Assembly: GCA_963707665.1 (NCBI GenBank)
Contig: CAVPQU010000002.1
Location: 62,001 to 126,000, forward strand
Length of the DNA: 64,000 nucleotides
Direction of reading: 5' to 3'
Origin: DATJCV01 sp963707665
Lineage (GTDB): Bacteria > Pseudomonadota > Gammaproteobacteria > Burkholderiales > Burkholderiaceae_D
Below are positions 17,091 to 25,134 of the stretch, piece after piece. Both the position numbers and the translations under genes were made by a program. Within the stretch, counting starts at the first letter, position 1. Every line of letters begins with the position of its first letter. The notes under the pieces are model-generated. The model had not been told where the DNA came from. It searched no databases and was given only the letters and a program-made list of their open reading frames with translations.

Positions 17091-17959
17091 GCCAGCAAGG
17101 CGTGCGCCGTCAGCCAGGCCTCAAGATCGGCAAATACGTGTTCGGCGCCGCGCTCGTTGAAAATTTCGTGGTACCAATCCGGGTAGACATGCAGCGTGCC
17201 GACTTCAGGCGCCAGCCGCGGGAAGAAGGCGCGGCTGCCGTTGGCGTCCACCAGGCGATCGTCGCCGGCCACCAGCAATAGCGTCGGGATGGCCAGCGTT
17301 GCCGCCTGCGCCTGCGCAAACTCGATCGCCTCCAGCATGCTGCGCAACAGGCGTGCGCTGATTTTTCCATGCACCAGCGGGTCTGTCTTGTAAGCCGCTT
17401 CCACCGCCGGATCGTGCGACAGGTAGCGCGTTTGCAGGCCGTTCGGCACGGCCAATCCGGGCGCGATCGCACCCAGCATCTTGAGCAGAATTTTCTGGCC
17501 GCCGGAGAGCGGCAACGCCAGCGCCGGCGACGACAGGATCAAGCCGGACAGCGGCGCCAGGCGGGCCGTCGCAAAGCGCGCCGCGAACAGGCCGCCCATG
17601 CTGTGGCCGAACAGCAGCGGCAGGTGGCCGCCGGCGGCGCTGCCGCCTCCGGCTCGCATGAAATCGTCCAGCACCAGTTGGGCATCACGGAGAATCGCTT
17701 CGTGATCCGGTACATCGCCGCGGGCACCGCCGGAGCGGCCGTGGCCGCGATGATCATAGCTGCGCACGAGGTAGCCGCGCTCAGTGAAAAAACGCGCCAC
17801 GTGGGCGTAGCGGCCGCAATGCTCGCCCAGTCCGTGCATCAGCAGAACCGCGCCGGCCGTCGCAGTGTCGGCTGCCAGCGGCCAGTCGCGCACGAACAGC
17901 GGCGTGCCGTCGGTCGTCATTAGCATTTGTTCGCGCGCTGGCGCGCCGCTGGCCGCCAT
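17033..17959 (-). CDS. Alpha/beta hydrolase, lysophospholipase/monoacylglycerol lipase type
   Basis: A 308-residue protein. Features are VLLMHGLGEHCGRYAHVARFF (oxyanion loop), the nucleophile elbow FGHSMGGLFAARFA (Ser), acid Asp in LLLVAGDDRLVD and the C-terminal His in YPDWYHEIFNE. This is the PldB/MGLL (serine aminopeptidase S33) pattern; the likely activity is hydrolysis of monoacylglycerols or lysophospholipids. Its ATG overlaps the DUF1840 stop (TGATG), so the pair is coupled. The last 58 bases overlap the convergent diguanylate cyclase gene. Confidence 0.9.
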   Translation of the reverse strand: MAASGAPAREQMLMTTDGTPLFVRDWPLAADTATAGAVLLMHGLGEHCGRYAHVARFFTERGYLVRSYDHRGHGRSGGARGDVPDHEAILRDAQLVLDDFMRAGGGSAAGGHLPLLFGHSMGGLFAARFATARLAPLSGLILSSPALALPLSGGQKILLKMLGAIAPGLAVPNGLQTRYLSHDPAVEAAYKTDPLVHGKISARLLRSMLEAIEFAQAQAATLAIPTLLLVAGDDRLVDANGSRAFFPRLAPEVGTLHVYPDWYHEIFNERGAEHVFADLEAWLTAHALLAQAAPAGRAATPAATAIST

Positions 17960-18300
17960 CAGAAACCCCAGACGACGCTGACGCCGCTCTTTTTGGCGGC
18001 ACGCAGCATCGCCAGCAACGGATAGGAGCGTGTCGCGAAGCTGACGTAGTCGGCATGCGCCGGATCATCCTCGCCGGCTTCGCCGGGATGCTTGGTGTGT
18101 TCGTGGTGCAAGCCCTCAGCCGGCATTCGGTTGCGCGATTCACCCAGCACGGTTTCCAGCAACTCCAGCGCGGGCTCCAGCTCAGCCACGGTGATGACGC
18201 CGCGTTTGACGTCCTTGTGCAGCAGGTCAAGGATGCGCTTGGCGTGCTGTTCATACATCATGACATCGGGCGCCGCCTTGGATTTGAAGGTGATGAGCAT
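17959..18300 (-). CDS. DUF1840 family protein
   Basis: A 113-residue soluble protein starting at ATG 18300 (MLITFKSKAAPDVMMYEQHAK); an extension to 18381 has no family similarity. The opening and the ILDLLHK, GVITVAELEPALELLE pattern fit DUF1840, a short Burkholderiales-typical family of unknown function. The C-terminus ends FATRSYPLLAMLRAAKKSGVSVVWGF, also typical. It is coupled to the downstream lipase-like gene through a TGATG overlap. Confidence 0.87.
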   Translation of the reverse strand: MLITFKSKAAPDVMMYEQHAKRILDLLHKDVKRGVITVAELEPALELLETVLGESRNRMPAEGLHHEHTKHPGEAGEDDPAHADYVSFATRSYPLLAMLRAAKKSGVSVVWGF

Positions 18301-18419
18301 AGAGCCTCCGTGGGTGATGAAAGTGGCAACCGAGTCTCTAGAATAACCTGTGCCGCGGCCGATCGCCAGCATGGGTTTCAAGGCGCCGGCCGGATTTGGA
18401 AAACCGCCGCAGAATGCCG

Positions 18420-18986
18420 TCAGTCAATCTTGAAGGAAGAAAAAAAAGTCTCGACCGCTTCGCGTGAAACCGCTTTTTCCGGCCCCAGCACGATCGCCTG
18501 GTAAACCCGCCGGTCGCGTGACACGAAGCGGGCCACCAGCAGCGGCGCACTGCCGGCGGCGGCATGCGTCGGCAGTGCGCCGCCTGCTTCGAGGTCGATC
18601 CTGCGGCTGGTACCGGAACCGCTGCTGTGCTGCTGCCGCACGCTGCCGCCGATATTGTTCAGCATGCCGCTTTGCATCGCATCCAGCGCCGAACTGGCGG
18701 CCGCCGCATCCGCCAGTTCGGCACTGGCCACCGCGAAGGCGACGCCGTCGACTTCGGCTGCGGTCATCGTCATCGTTACCTGGATGCCATCCAGGTTGAT
18801 CGGGCGCGACAGCGTGGCCGGCTTGGCCGGCAGCAATACCGAGTATGGAGCGTTGCTGCCGCGCACTTCGCGCCAGTCGTAGTGCGGAGTGCAGGCGATC
18901 AGCAATAGGCCGGCGATGCCGGCTGTCACCAGGCGGCGCCAATTGAATAGCTTGGACATGAATGAGATGGTAGCAGCCGGATTCAT
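18420..18986 (-). CDS. Putative lipoprotein, 188 residues
   Basis: The start at ATG 18986 overlaps the EamA stop (ATGA) and has GGAA at good spacing; a second ATG at 18959 also exists. The N-terminus is basic, then hydrophobic (GIAGLLLIAC), with a lipobox ending in Cys, so the protein is predicted to be lipidated and envelope-attached. The mature domain has APYSVLLPAKPATLSRPINLDG, VDGVAFAVASAELAD and a C-terminal VYQAIVLGPEKAVSREAVETFFSSFKI, as in small secreted stress or substrate-binding-like domains. No named family is certain. It is co-transcribed with the upstream EamA transporter. Confidence 0.75.
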   Translation of the reverse strand: MNPAATISFMSKLFNWRRLVTAGIAGLLLIACTPHYDWREVRGSNAPYSVLLPAKPATLSRPINLDGIQVTMTMTAAEVDGVAFAVASAELADAAAASSALDAMQSGMLNNIGGSVRQQHSSGSGTSRRIDLEAGGALPTHAAAGSAPLLVARFVSRDRRVYQAIVLGPEKAVSREAVETFFSSFKID

Positions 18987-19933
18987 GTGCGTTCCGGCCC
19001 GGAGCGGAAAATGCGCACTCCCAACACCACGCCACCGCACAGCAGGAGGATGCCGGCCAACGCCTGCCCCGACGGCATGGCGCCGCGCCATAGAAAGGCA
19101 TACAGCAACGCCGACAGCGTCTCGAACACGATCAACTGGCCGGCGAGGGTGGTTGGCAGGCGCTGGCTGGCGCGATTCCACAGCAGGGTGCCGAACCAGG
19201 AAGCCAGCAAGCCGATCACCAGCATCAGACCGATGAAGCGGGCCGGCTGCGGGCCGAGTGGAAAGGCATAGGCGCCGCCGCTGGCGCTGTTATACAAGCC
19301 GTAGCCAACCAAGCCAACCAGCGCCAGCGGCAACGTCGCCAGGCCCTGCGCGGTGGCCCAGGTCGAGGAGCCGATGTGCGGGTGGGCCTTCATGTGGCGC
19401 GCGTTCATGATCGGATACCAGGTCCAGGCGGCCACCGCGCCCAGCGCAATGCCGCAGCCGAGCGCGTAGTCGGCCAGCGAACGGCTGCCGTCGAAGGCAC
19501 GCAGTTCGCTGACATTGACCAGCATCAAGCCGAGGAAAATGATGGCCAGCGACGGCGCCAGCCGGCCCCAGGACACGCTGTCGGACGGATGGCCGGGCGC
19601 CAGGTTGGAGCAGACCGCGATCACCACCGGCAGGGTGCCGATCAGCATGGTCGGCAGCGGCGCATCGGCCAGCTGGATCGCTGTGGCGAGTGCCGCGTAG
19701 TACAGCAGGTTGCCGACCAGCGCCAGCTTGAAGGCGACCACCCAGTCGGCTTTCGACAAGCGGGCGATGCGCTTGCGGTCGAAGACCGCCGGCACCAGCG
19801 CGATCAGCCCAAAGGCGATATAACGCCCGAACGACAGCATGGCGCCGGGGTAATCCGCCAGCATCAGCGGAGCCACGAATACCAGACCCCACAGCAGGCC
19901 GGCACCGAGCGCACACAGAAAACCAATCAGCAT
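18983..19933 (-). CDS. EamA-family (DMT superfamily) transporter
   Basis: A 316-residue protein from ATG 19933 (MLIGFLCALGAGLLWGLVFVAP). It has about ten membrane helices in two repeated five-helix halves, as in drug/metabolite transporters; LLWGLVFVAPL and the second-half LASWFGTLLWNRASQRLPTTLAGQLIVFETL are typical EamA segments. It likely exports a small metabolite; the substrate is unknown. It overlaps the following lipoprotein gene by four bases. Confidence 0.88.
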   Translation of the reverse strand: MLIGFLCALGAGLLWGLVFVAPLMLADYPGAMLSFGRYIAFGLIALVPAVFDRKRIARLSKADWVVAFKLALVGNLLYYAALATAIQLADAPLPTMLIGTLPVVIAVCSNLAPGHPSDSVSWGRLAPSLAIIFLGLMLVNVSELRAFDGSRSLADYALGCGIALGAVAAWTWYPIMNARHMKAHPHIGSSTWATAQGLATLPLALVGLVGYGLYNSASGGAYAFPLGPQPARFIGLMLVIGLLASWFGTLLWNRASQRLPTTLAGQLIVFETLSALLYAFLWRGAMPSGQALAGILLLCGGVVLGVRIFRSGPERT

Positions 19934-20436
19934 TGCCGGCCGGCGGCAGGAAACGACGGCCCACGGCGCCGCCACCGACCGTTGTTGCTGTCGATTGTGA
20001 CCCGGATCGATTTCGGCGTGTTCTTATACTCCCTGTTGCATGTGCAATTTACGGACGTTATGCCTACGAAATTTGCATATACTGCCATTAGATACGAATT
20101 CATTGGATGTGTTGTGTGGCTGCTGCGATACGGGATGCGGGTCAGCATTAGAGCACGATTTGCCGCTCATGGATGGTCGGGTCGGCTGGCATGTCGCGCG
20201 CATCCAATCGCTCCGATGCCGACAAATTGTGCATCCCTTATGCCATGAAATTTTTCCGTAAATCCTGCGCCGCGCCACCATGGCAGCGCGCAGGGCGGCC
20301 AGCGCGATGAGAAAGTGGAATTACTTATGCCCCCATCCGGCCGGAGCGGTGCTGCCAGCCGCTTGGCGAACCGGGGATTGCGGCGCAGGTCGGCAGGGCA
20401 GGGCAGGACAAGGATAGTGCGGCAGCACCGAGGCGC
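19934..20436. other. Intergenic region between EamA gene and comM, 503 bases
   Basis: It should hold the EamA promoter (left side, minus strand) and the 3' end of the comM transcript. It contains a TATACTCCC motif at 20025-20033, one of nine related intergenic copies in the window. Short frames of 60-85 codons exist on both strands but have no ribosome-binding site and no protein-like composition. No RNA gene was recognised. Confidence 0.4.
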
Positions 20437-21960
20437 TTATTGTGCGCGCAGCGCGCGCCGGTACTGGATCGCTTCGGCAATGTGCGCCGAACCGATGCCG
20501 GCGCTGCCCTCCAGATCGGCAATCGTGCGTGCCACCTTCAACACCCGGTGATAGGCGCGCGCCGACCAGTTCAGGCGTGTCATCGCGCTGCGCAGCAATT
20601 GCTCACCGGCGGCGTCCGGCCGGCACAGCGCGTCCAGTTCGGTGGTGGACAGCAAATGATTGGTCTTGCCCTGGCGCTGCACTTGGCGCTGATGCGCTTT
20701 GGCCACGCGCGCGGCAATCGTTGCCGACGGTTCGCCATCAGCCTCTTTTTGTAATTCGGCATGCGCCAGCGCGCCGACCTGGATCTGCATGTCGATGCGG
20801 TCCAGCAGCGGCCCGGAAATCCGGTCCTGATAGCGCGCAATCTGGTCCGGCGTGCAACGGCAATGCCTGGCCGCGTGACCGAGATAGCCGCACGGACACG
20901 GGTTCATCGCCGCGATCAGTTGAAAGCGGGCCGGAAAATCGGCCTGGCGTGCGGCGCGCGAAATCGTGATGCGGCCCGACTCCAGCGGTTCGCGCAGCAC
21001 TTCCAGCACCTTGCGATCGAATTCGGGCAGCTCATCGAGGAACAGCACGCCGCAATGCGCCAGCGAAATTTCGCCGGGACGCGGCATGCCGCCGCCGCCC
21101 ACCAGCGCGACGCCGGAAGCGGTATGGTGCGGCGCCCGAAACGGCCGGTGCTTCCAGCGCGCGCTGGAAAAGCCCGAGGTCAACGACTGCACCGCCGCCG
21201 ATTCCAGCGCTTCCTGCTCCGTCATCGGCGGCAGGATGCCGGCAAAACGTGTCGCCAGCATCGATTTGCCGGTGCCGGGTGGCCCCACCAGCAAGACGCT
21301 GTGGCCGCCGGCGGCCGCTACTTCCAGCGCCCGCTTGGCCTGCAACTGCCCCTTGACCTGCTTGAAATCGAGGCCGCCGGCCGCGTTCGCCGCCGGGCGC
21401 GCCGTGTGTCGCGCCAGCCTTGCCACGCCATCGCTGGCGGCAAAGTGGGCGCACACCTGCAGCAGGGAATCGGCGGGAAAGATGACGGCGTCCTGGACCA
21501 GCGCCGCTTCTTCGGCGTTGTTGCGTGGCAGGATGAAGGCGCGCCGGCGGCCGCTGGCGTCGGCGGCGCGATGCATGGCGAAGGTCATCGCCAGCGCGCC
21601 GCGAATCGGCCGCAATTCGCCCGACAGCGACAATTCGCCGGCGAATTCGTAATCGTCCAACTCGTGTGCCGGCATCTGCCCCGACGCCGCCAGGATGCCG
21701 AGCGCGATCGGCAGGTCGAAGCGGCCGGATTCCTTCGGCAAATCGGCCGGCGCCAGGTTGACAGTAATGCGCCGCGCCGGGAACTCAAAGCGTGCATTTT
21801 GCAGCGCCGCGCGCACCCGATCCTTCGATTCCTTGACCTCGGTTTCCGGCAAGCCAACGATGGTGAAGGACGGCAAGCCATTGGCCAGATGGATTTCAAC
21901 CGTGACTTCCGGCGCCTCCATGCCGGCCAGCGCCCGGCTTTTCAGGACCGCGAGACTCAT
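20437..21960 (-). CDS. comM: YifB/ComM family Mg-chelatase-like AAA+ ATPase
   Basis: A 507-residue protein from ATG 21960 (MSLAVLKSRALAGMEAPEVTVEIHLANGLP). N-terminal Lon-substrate-like domain (FTIVGLPETEVKESKDRVRAAL), then AAA+ core with Walker A GPPGTGKS, Walker B GVLFLDELPEF and sensor region, a Cys-rich zinc-like motif CPCGYLGHAARHCRC, and a C-terminal Mg-chelatase domain. ComM is a hexameric helicase that drives branch migration during natural transformation and other recombination. It is transcribed on its own; ubiK lies 114 bases upstream on the same strand. Confidence 0.95.
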   Translation of the reverse strand: MSLAVLKSRALAGMEAPEVTVEIHLANGLPSFTIVGLPETEVKESKDRVRAALQNARFEFPARRITVNLAPADLPKESGRFDLPIALGILAASGQMPAHELDDYEFAGELSLSGELRPIRGALAMTFAMHRAADASGRRRAFILPRNNAEEAALVQDAVIFPADSLLQVCAHFAASDGVARLARHTARPAANAAGGLDFKQVKGQLQAKRALEVAAAGGHSVLLVGPPGTGKSMLATRFAGILPPMTEQEALESAAVQSLTSGFSSARWKHRPFRAPHHTASGVALVGGGGMPRPGEISLAHCGVLFLDELPEFDRKVLEVLREPLESGRITISRAARQADFPARFQLIAAMNPCPCGYLGHAARHCRCTPDQIARYQDRISGPLLDRIDMQIQVGALAHAELQKEADGEPSATIAARVAKAHQRQVQRQGKTNHLLSTTELDALCRPDAAGEQLLRSAMTRLNWSARAYHRVLKVARTIADLEGSAGIGSAHIAEAIQYRRALRAQ

Positions 21961-22074
21961 CGGCAAGCGCGGGCCGCGCGCATGCGGCTTGGGCGAATGC
22001 GGCAAACCCGGGTGCGAAGTGTCAGGGCCACGATTTGGTCTTCCAGTATGGGTTGACGCCAGGCCGGCCGGTGT

Positions 22075-22314
22075 CTATTTCCCGGCCTGCATTTCCAGTT
22101 CCGCCACGCGCGCTTCCAGTTCTTCGAGCTTGGCGCGGGTTTTTGCCAGTACTTGCGCCTGCACTTCAAACTCTTCGCGGGTCACCAGGTCGAGCTTGGC
22201 GAAACCCGAGTTCAGCATCGCCTTGACGTTCTTTTCAATATCTTTGGCAGGGGAGTTTTCAATCGCCCTGTTAATTTTTGCCTGCATGTCGTCGAAAAAA
22301 TTGGGCTTGTCCAT
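22075..22314 (-). CDS. ubiK: Ubiquinone biosynthesis accessory factor UbiK
   Basis: A 79-residue protein from ATG 22314 (MDKPNFFDDMQAKINRAIENSPAKDIEKNVKAML). The C-terminal half is a coiled coil (KTRAKLEELEARVAELEMQ). This is the BMFP/UbiK pattern: a trimeric, membrane-associated accessory factor that works with UbiJ in aerobic ubiquinone synthesis. It lies divergent to the TorF-like porin-glnK-amtB operon, as in related genomes. Confidence 0.9.
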   Translation of the reverse strand: MDKPNFFDDMQAKINRAIENSPAKDIEKNVKAMLNSGFAKLDLVTREEFEVQAQVLAKTRAKLEELEARVAELEMQAGK

Positions 22315-22476
22315 AGCATTCCTTTTCATTCCTGGTGGTCCTTGCGCCGGCACCGGCGCGGTGCGTTTCCTGGGCCGGCTTGCTTCATTCTGGTGCGCGA
22401 TTCACCGCGCCGCCACAATACTCCTGCCAGGCCATGCAATCGGGCAAAAACCCATGCACCAGCGCCACTTGGCGGC

Positions 22477-22492
22477 TGGCACGCCTCCTGCT
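22477..22492 (+). promoter_or_regulatory. Sigma-54-type promoter for the torF-like/glnK/amtB operon
   Basis: TGGCACG at 22477-22483 followed by CTGCT at 22488-22492 gives the strict GG-N10-GC spacing of -24/-12 sigma-54 promoters (consensus TGGCAC-N5-TTGC). It lies about 60 bases before the porin start. The position in front of glnK-amtB fits nitrogen control by NtrC, although no clear full NtrC site was found upstream. Confidence 0.7.
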
Positions 22493-22550
22493 AATCCTAG
22501 CCTGAAACATCAACTTCAGCCATGTTTTCAACCTGTCCGACGGGAGTTTC

Positions 22551-23205
22551 ATGAAAAACGCGCTCATTGCCGTTGCTGCGCTGGCCGGCTTCAGTCTGTC
22601 GGTCTCGGCTCAGAGCGTGTCCGGCGAATCGGTCGAATCCGCCGGCGTGGCCATCCGCGTCTCGCCTCTGAGTGACAACCTGGCGCTGGTCAGCAACTAC
22701 CGCTGTCGCGGCCTGTCGCCAAGCTTTCGGCGGCCGGCACTGCAGGGCGGCTTCGATTACGCCCATCGCAGCGGGTTTTACGTCGGCAACTGGAATTCCA
22801 GCGTCAGCGACAATCAGTATAACAACGGCGCCGGCCTCGAAATGGATTTCTATGGCGGCTACAAGTCCGAACCGGTCAAGGATGTCCGCCGATTCGGCCG
22901 TACTCGCTTCCGGGGCCTCGATCGGCAGCAGCGACGACAAGTACAACAATGGCGCACTGTATTTCGGCTTCGGCCATCGCTGGTTTTCCGCCAAGTCGAA
23001 CACGAATTTCGCGATCGCGGGAAAAACCACGCTGACCCGGCATGCCGGGCACCAGACCGTGCGCCATTCCGGCCAGCTCGACTACGCCGACTACAAGCTG
23101 GGCGTCACGCGCGATCTCGGCTGGTACACCGTCACCGATGGGGCCGGCAACAGCAAGGACATCGGCGGCACCAGCGCCGTGCTGTCCCTTTCCAACATGT
23201 TCTAA
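22551..23205 (+). CDS. TorF-family putative porin (one frameshift)
   Basis: Frame-corrected to about 217 residues. The signal peptide is MKNALIAVAALAGFSLSVSA, followed by DNLALVSNYRCRGLS, GFDYAHRSGFYVGNWNSSV and LEMDFYGGYK, the TorF-type opening (TIGR02001-like). After about 22890 the frame moves by one base and continues as SDDKYNNGALYFGFGHRWFSAKSN and LDYADYKLGVTRDLG, ending SLSNMF. Removing one C near 22890 restores one frame. It is on the short side for the family. It probably forms an outer-membrane barrel; expressed with glnK and amtB, it may admit ammonium or small nitrogen compounds, but that is inference. Confidence 0.75.
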
Positions 23206-23229
23206 GCGCGACCTGCGCAGGAGATTGCC

Positions 23230-23568
23230 ATGAAACTGATTACCGCCATCATCAAACCGTTCAAGCTGGACGAAGTGCGGGAAGCACTGTCGGCCATCGG
23301 CGTCCCCGGCATTACCGTCACCGAGGTCAAGGGCTTCGGCCGCCAGAAAGGCCATACCGAGCTGTATCGCGGCGCCGAATACGTGGTCGATCTGCTGCCC
23401 AAGACCAAGATCGAGGCGGCGGTCGAGGATGCCGTGGTGGAGCACGCGGTGGAGGTGATTCAGACCGCGGCGCGTACCGGCAAGATCGGCGACGGCAAGA
23501 TTTTCGTCTATGCGCTGGAGCAGGTGGTGCGGATTCGCACCGGCGAAACCGGCAAGGAAGCGCTCTGA
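23230..23568 (+). CDS. glnK: Nitrogen regulatory P-II protein GlnK
   Basis: A 112-residue protein, the family's standard length. MKLITAIIKPFKLDEVREAL opens the chain; the T-loop has the uridylylation tyrosine in ELYRGAEYVVD (Tyr51), with GFGRQKGH just before it; the B-loop is TGKIGDGKIFV. Placed immediately before amtB, it should be the GlnK paralogue that binds and blocks AmtB when nitrogen is plentiful, and is uridylylated by GlnD under limitation. It is co-transcribed with the porin (24-base gap) and amtB. Confidence 0.95.
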   Translation: MKLITAIIKPFKLDEVREALSAIGVPGITVTEVKGFGRQKGHTELYRGAEYVVDLLPKTKIEAAVEDAVVEHAVEVIQTAARTGKIGDGKIFVYALEQVVRIRTGETGKEAL

Positions 23569-23594
23569 GGCCCGATCAGCAACGAAAGAAAAAT

Positions 23595-24920
23595 ATGAAA
23601 AAAGCACTCGTCTATACGATTCTGGGCGCCTGTCTGCTGAGCGCCGGCGGCTGTGTTCTGGCGCAGACCGCGGCACCCGCTGCCGCACTGGCCGCTGTGC
23701 CGAAGCTGGACAGCGGCGACACTGGCTGGATGCTGACCTCGACCATGCTGGTGACCCTGATGACCATACCTGGACTGGCATTGTTCTACGGCGGCCTGGC
23801 GCGCTCCAAGAACATGCTGTCGGTGCTGGTACAGGTGTTCGTGATCTTCGCGTTGATCAACCTGCTATGGGCGATCTACGGCTACAGCCTGGCCTTCGGC
23901 GGCCCAGGCCGCTTCGTCGGCGGCTTCGGCAAGCTGTTCCTGAAGGGGATCGCGCCGGATACTCTGTCAGCCACGCTGCCGACCGTTCCGGAGCATGTGT
24001 TCGTCGCCTTTCAGGCCACCTTCGCGGCGATTACGGTGGCGCTGGTCGTCGGCTCCTTTGCCGAACGCATCAAGTTCACTGCGGTACTGCTGTTTTCGGT
24101 GCTCTGGTTTAGCTTCAGCTACATCCCGATCGCGCACATGGTGTGGGGCGGCGGCTGGCTGGCACAGGACGGCGCGCTCGACTTTGCCGGTGGCACCGTG
24201 GTCCACATCAATGCCGGGGTCGCCGGTCTGGTCGGTGCGCTGGTGCTGGGCCGGCGCATTGGTTTCGGCCGCGAGGCGTTCACGCCACACAGCCTGACCC
24301 TGACGATGGTCGGCGCCTCGCTGCTATGGGTCGGCTGGTTCGGCTTCAACGCCGGCTCGGCCGGCGCCGCCAACGGGCTCGCCGGCCTGGCCTTCATCAA
24401 CACCATGCTGGCCACCAGCGCCGCCACCTTGTCCTGGATCGGCGGCGAAGCGCTGGTCAAAGGCAAGGCCTCGATGCTGGGCGCGGCTTCCGGCGCTGTC
24501 GCCGGCCTGGTGGCGGTGACGCCGGCGGCCGGTTTCGTTGGTCCGATGGGCGCGCTGGTGCTGGGACTGCTGGCCGGCCTGGCCTGCCTGTGGGGCGTCA
24601 GCGGCCTGAAGCAGCTGCTGGGGGCGGACGATGCGTTCGATGTGTTCGGCGTGCATGGGGTCGGCGGCACGCTCGGCGCCATCCTGACCGGCGTGCTGGC
24701 AGCGCCGGCTCTGGGCGGCACGCAGGGAGCGGACTTCGCCATCGGCCACCAGCTCTGGGTGCAGACCGTGAGCGTGCTGGTGACCATCGTTTGGTCCGGC
24801 GTGGCGGCGTTCATCGCCTATCAGGTAGTGGATTGGAGCGTCGGCCTGCGGGTCGGCGAAGAACAGGAGCGTGAAGGACTGGACATCGGCAGCCACGGCG
24901 AATCGGCGTACCACTATTAG
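23595..24920 (+). CDS. amtB: Ammonium transporter AmtB
   Basis: A 441-residue protein starting at ATG 23595; a longer open frame upstream is only read-through from the shifted porin frame. It has a signal-like leader (residues 1-23) and eleven membrane helices. Conserved features are TIPGLALFYGGLARSKN, the twin pore histidines (HMVWGGGWL and DVFGVHGVGG) and LLWVGWFGFNAGSA. It carries ammonium across the inner membrane and is controlled by GlnK. A strong intrinsic terminator follows at 24957-24984. Confidence 0.95.
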   Translation: MKKALVYTILGACLLSAGGCVLAQTAAPAAALAAVPKLDSGDTGWMLTSTMLVTLMTIPGLALFYGGLARSKNMLSVLVQVFVIFALINLLWAIYGYSLAFGGPGRFVGGFGKLFLKGIAPDTLSATLPTVPEHVFVAFQATFAAITVALVVGSFAERIKFTAVLLFSVLWFSFSYIPIAHMVWGGGWLAQDGALDFAGGTVVHINAGVAGLVGALVLGRRIGFGREAFTPHSLTLTMVGASLLWVGWFGFNAGSAGAANGLAGLAFINTMLATSAATLSWIGGEALVKGKASMLGAASGAVAGLVAVTPAAGFVGPMGALVLGLLAGLACLWGVSGLKQLLGADDAFDVFGVHGVGGTLGAILTGVLAAPALGGTQGADFAIGHQLWVQTVSVLVTIVWSGVAAFIAYQVVDWSVGLRVGEEQEREGLDIGSHGESAYHY

Positions 24921-24956
24921 CCAAGCGGCTGCCGGCGAACTCGCTGGCAAAAATGC

Positions 24957-24984
24957 AAAAAACGCTCCCGAAGGAGCGTTTTTT
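24957..24984 (+). terminator. Intrinsic terminator after amtB
   Basis: A perfect 8-bp stem AACGCTCC / GGAGCGTT with loop CGAA, extended by the flanking A-run and T-run, and followed by a T tract. It ends the torF-like/glnK/amtB operon 37 bases after the amtB stop. Confidence 0.93.
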
Positions 24985-25134
24985 GCGTTGGCACTTTAAA
25001 AACGCCGATTCGCCCTGATGTGAGCCATACCGGTACGCCCAGTTGTCCCCGTTCCCCGTCGCACCATCGACGATGGGCGGGGATTGCCGTTAGAATCGGC
25101 GTCACTCCCCCGTGCAGTTCAATCAAAGGTTTGT

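Noticed and set aside
22380..22476. Possible NtrC binding sites upstream of the sigma-54 promoter
   Set aside because: Only half-sites (such as TGCACCA near 22455) were seen; the paired consensus is missing.
22551..24920. 789-codon plus-strand frame joining the porin start to AmtB
   Set aside because: The middle is out-of-frame reading of the porin and glnK. glnK and the porin 3' half are clear in other frames, so a fusion protein is not credible.
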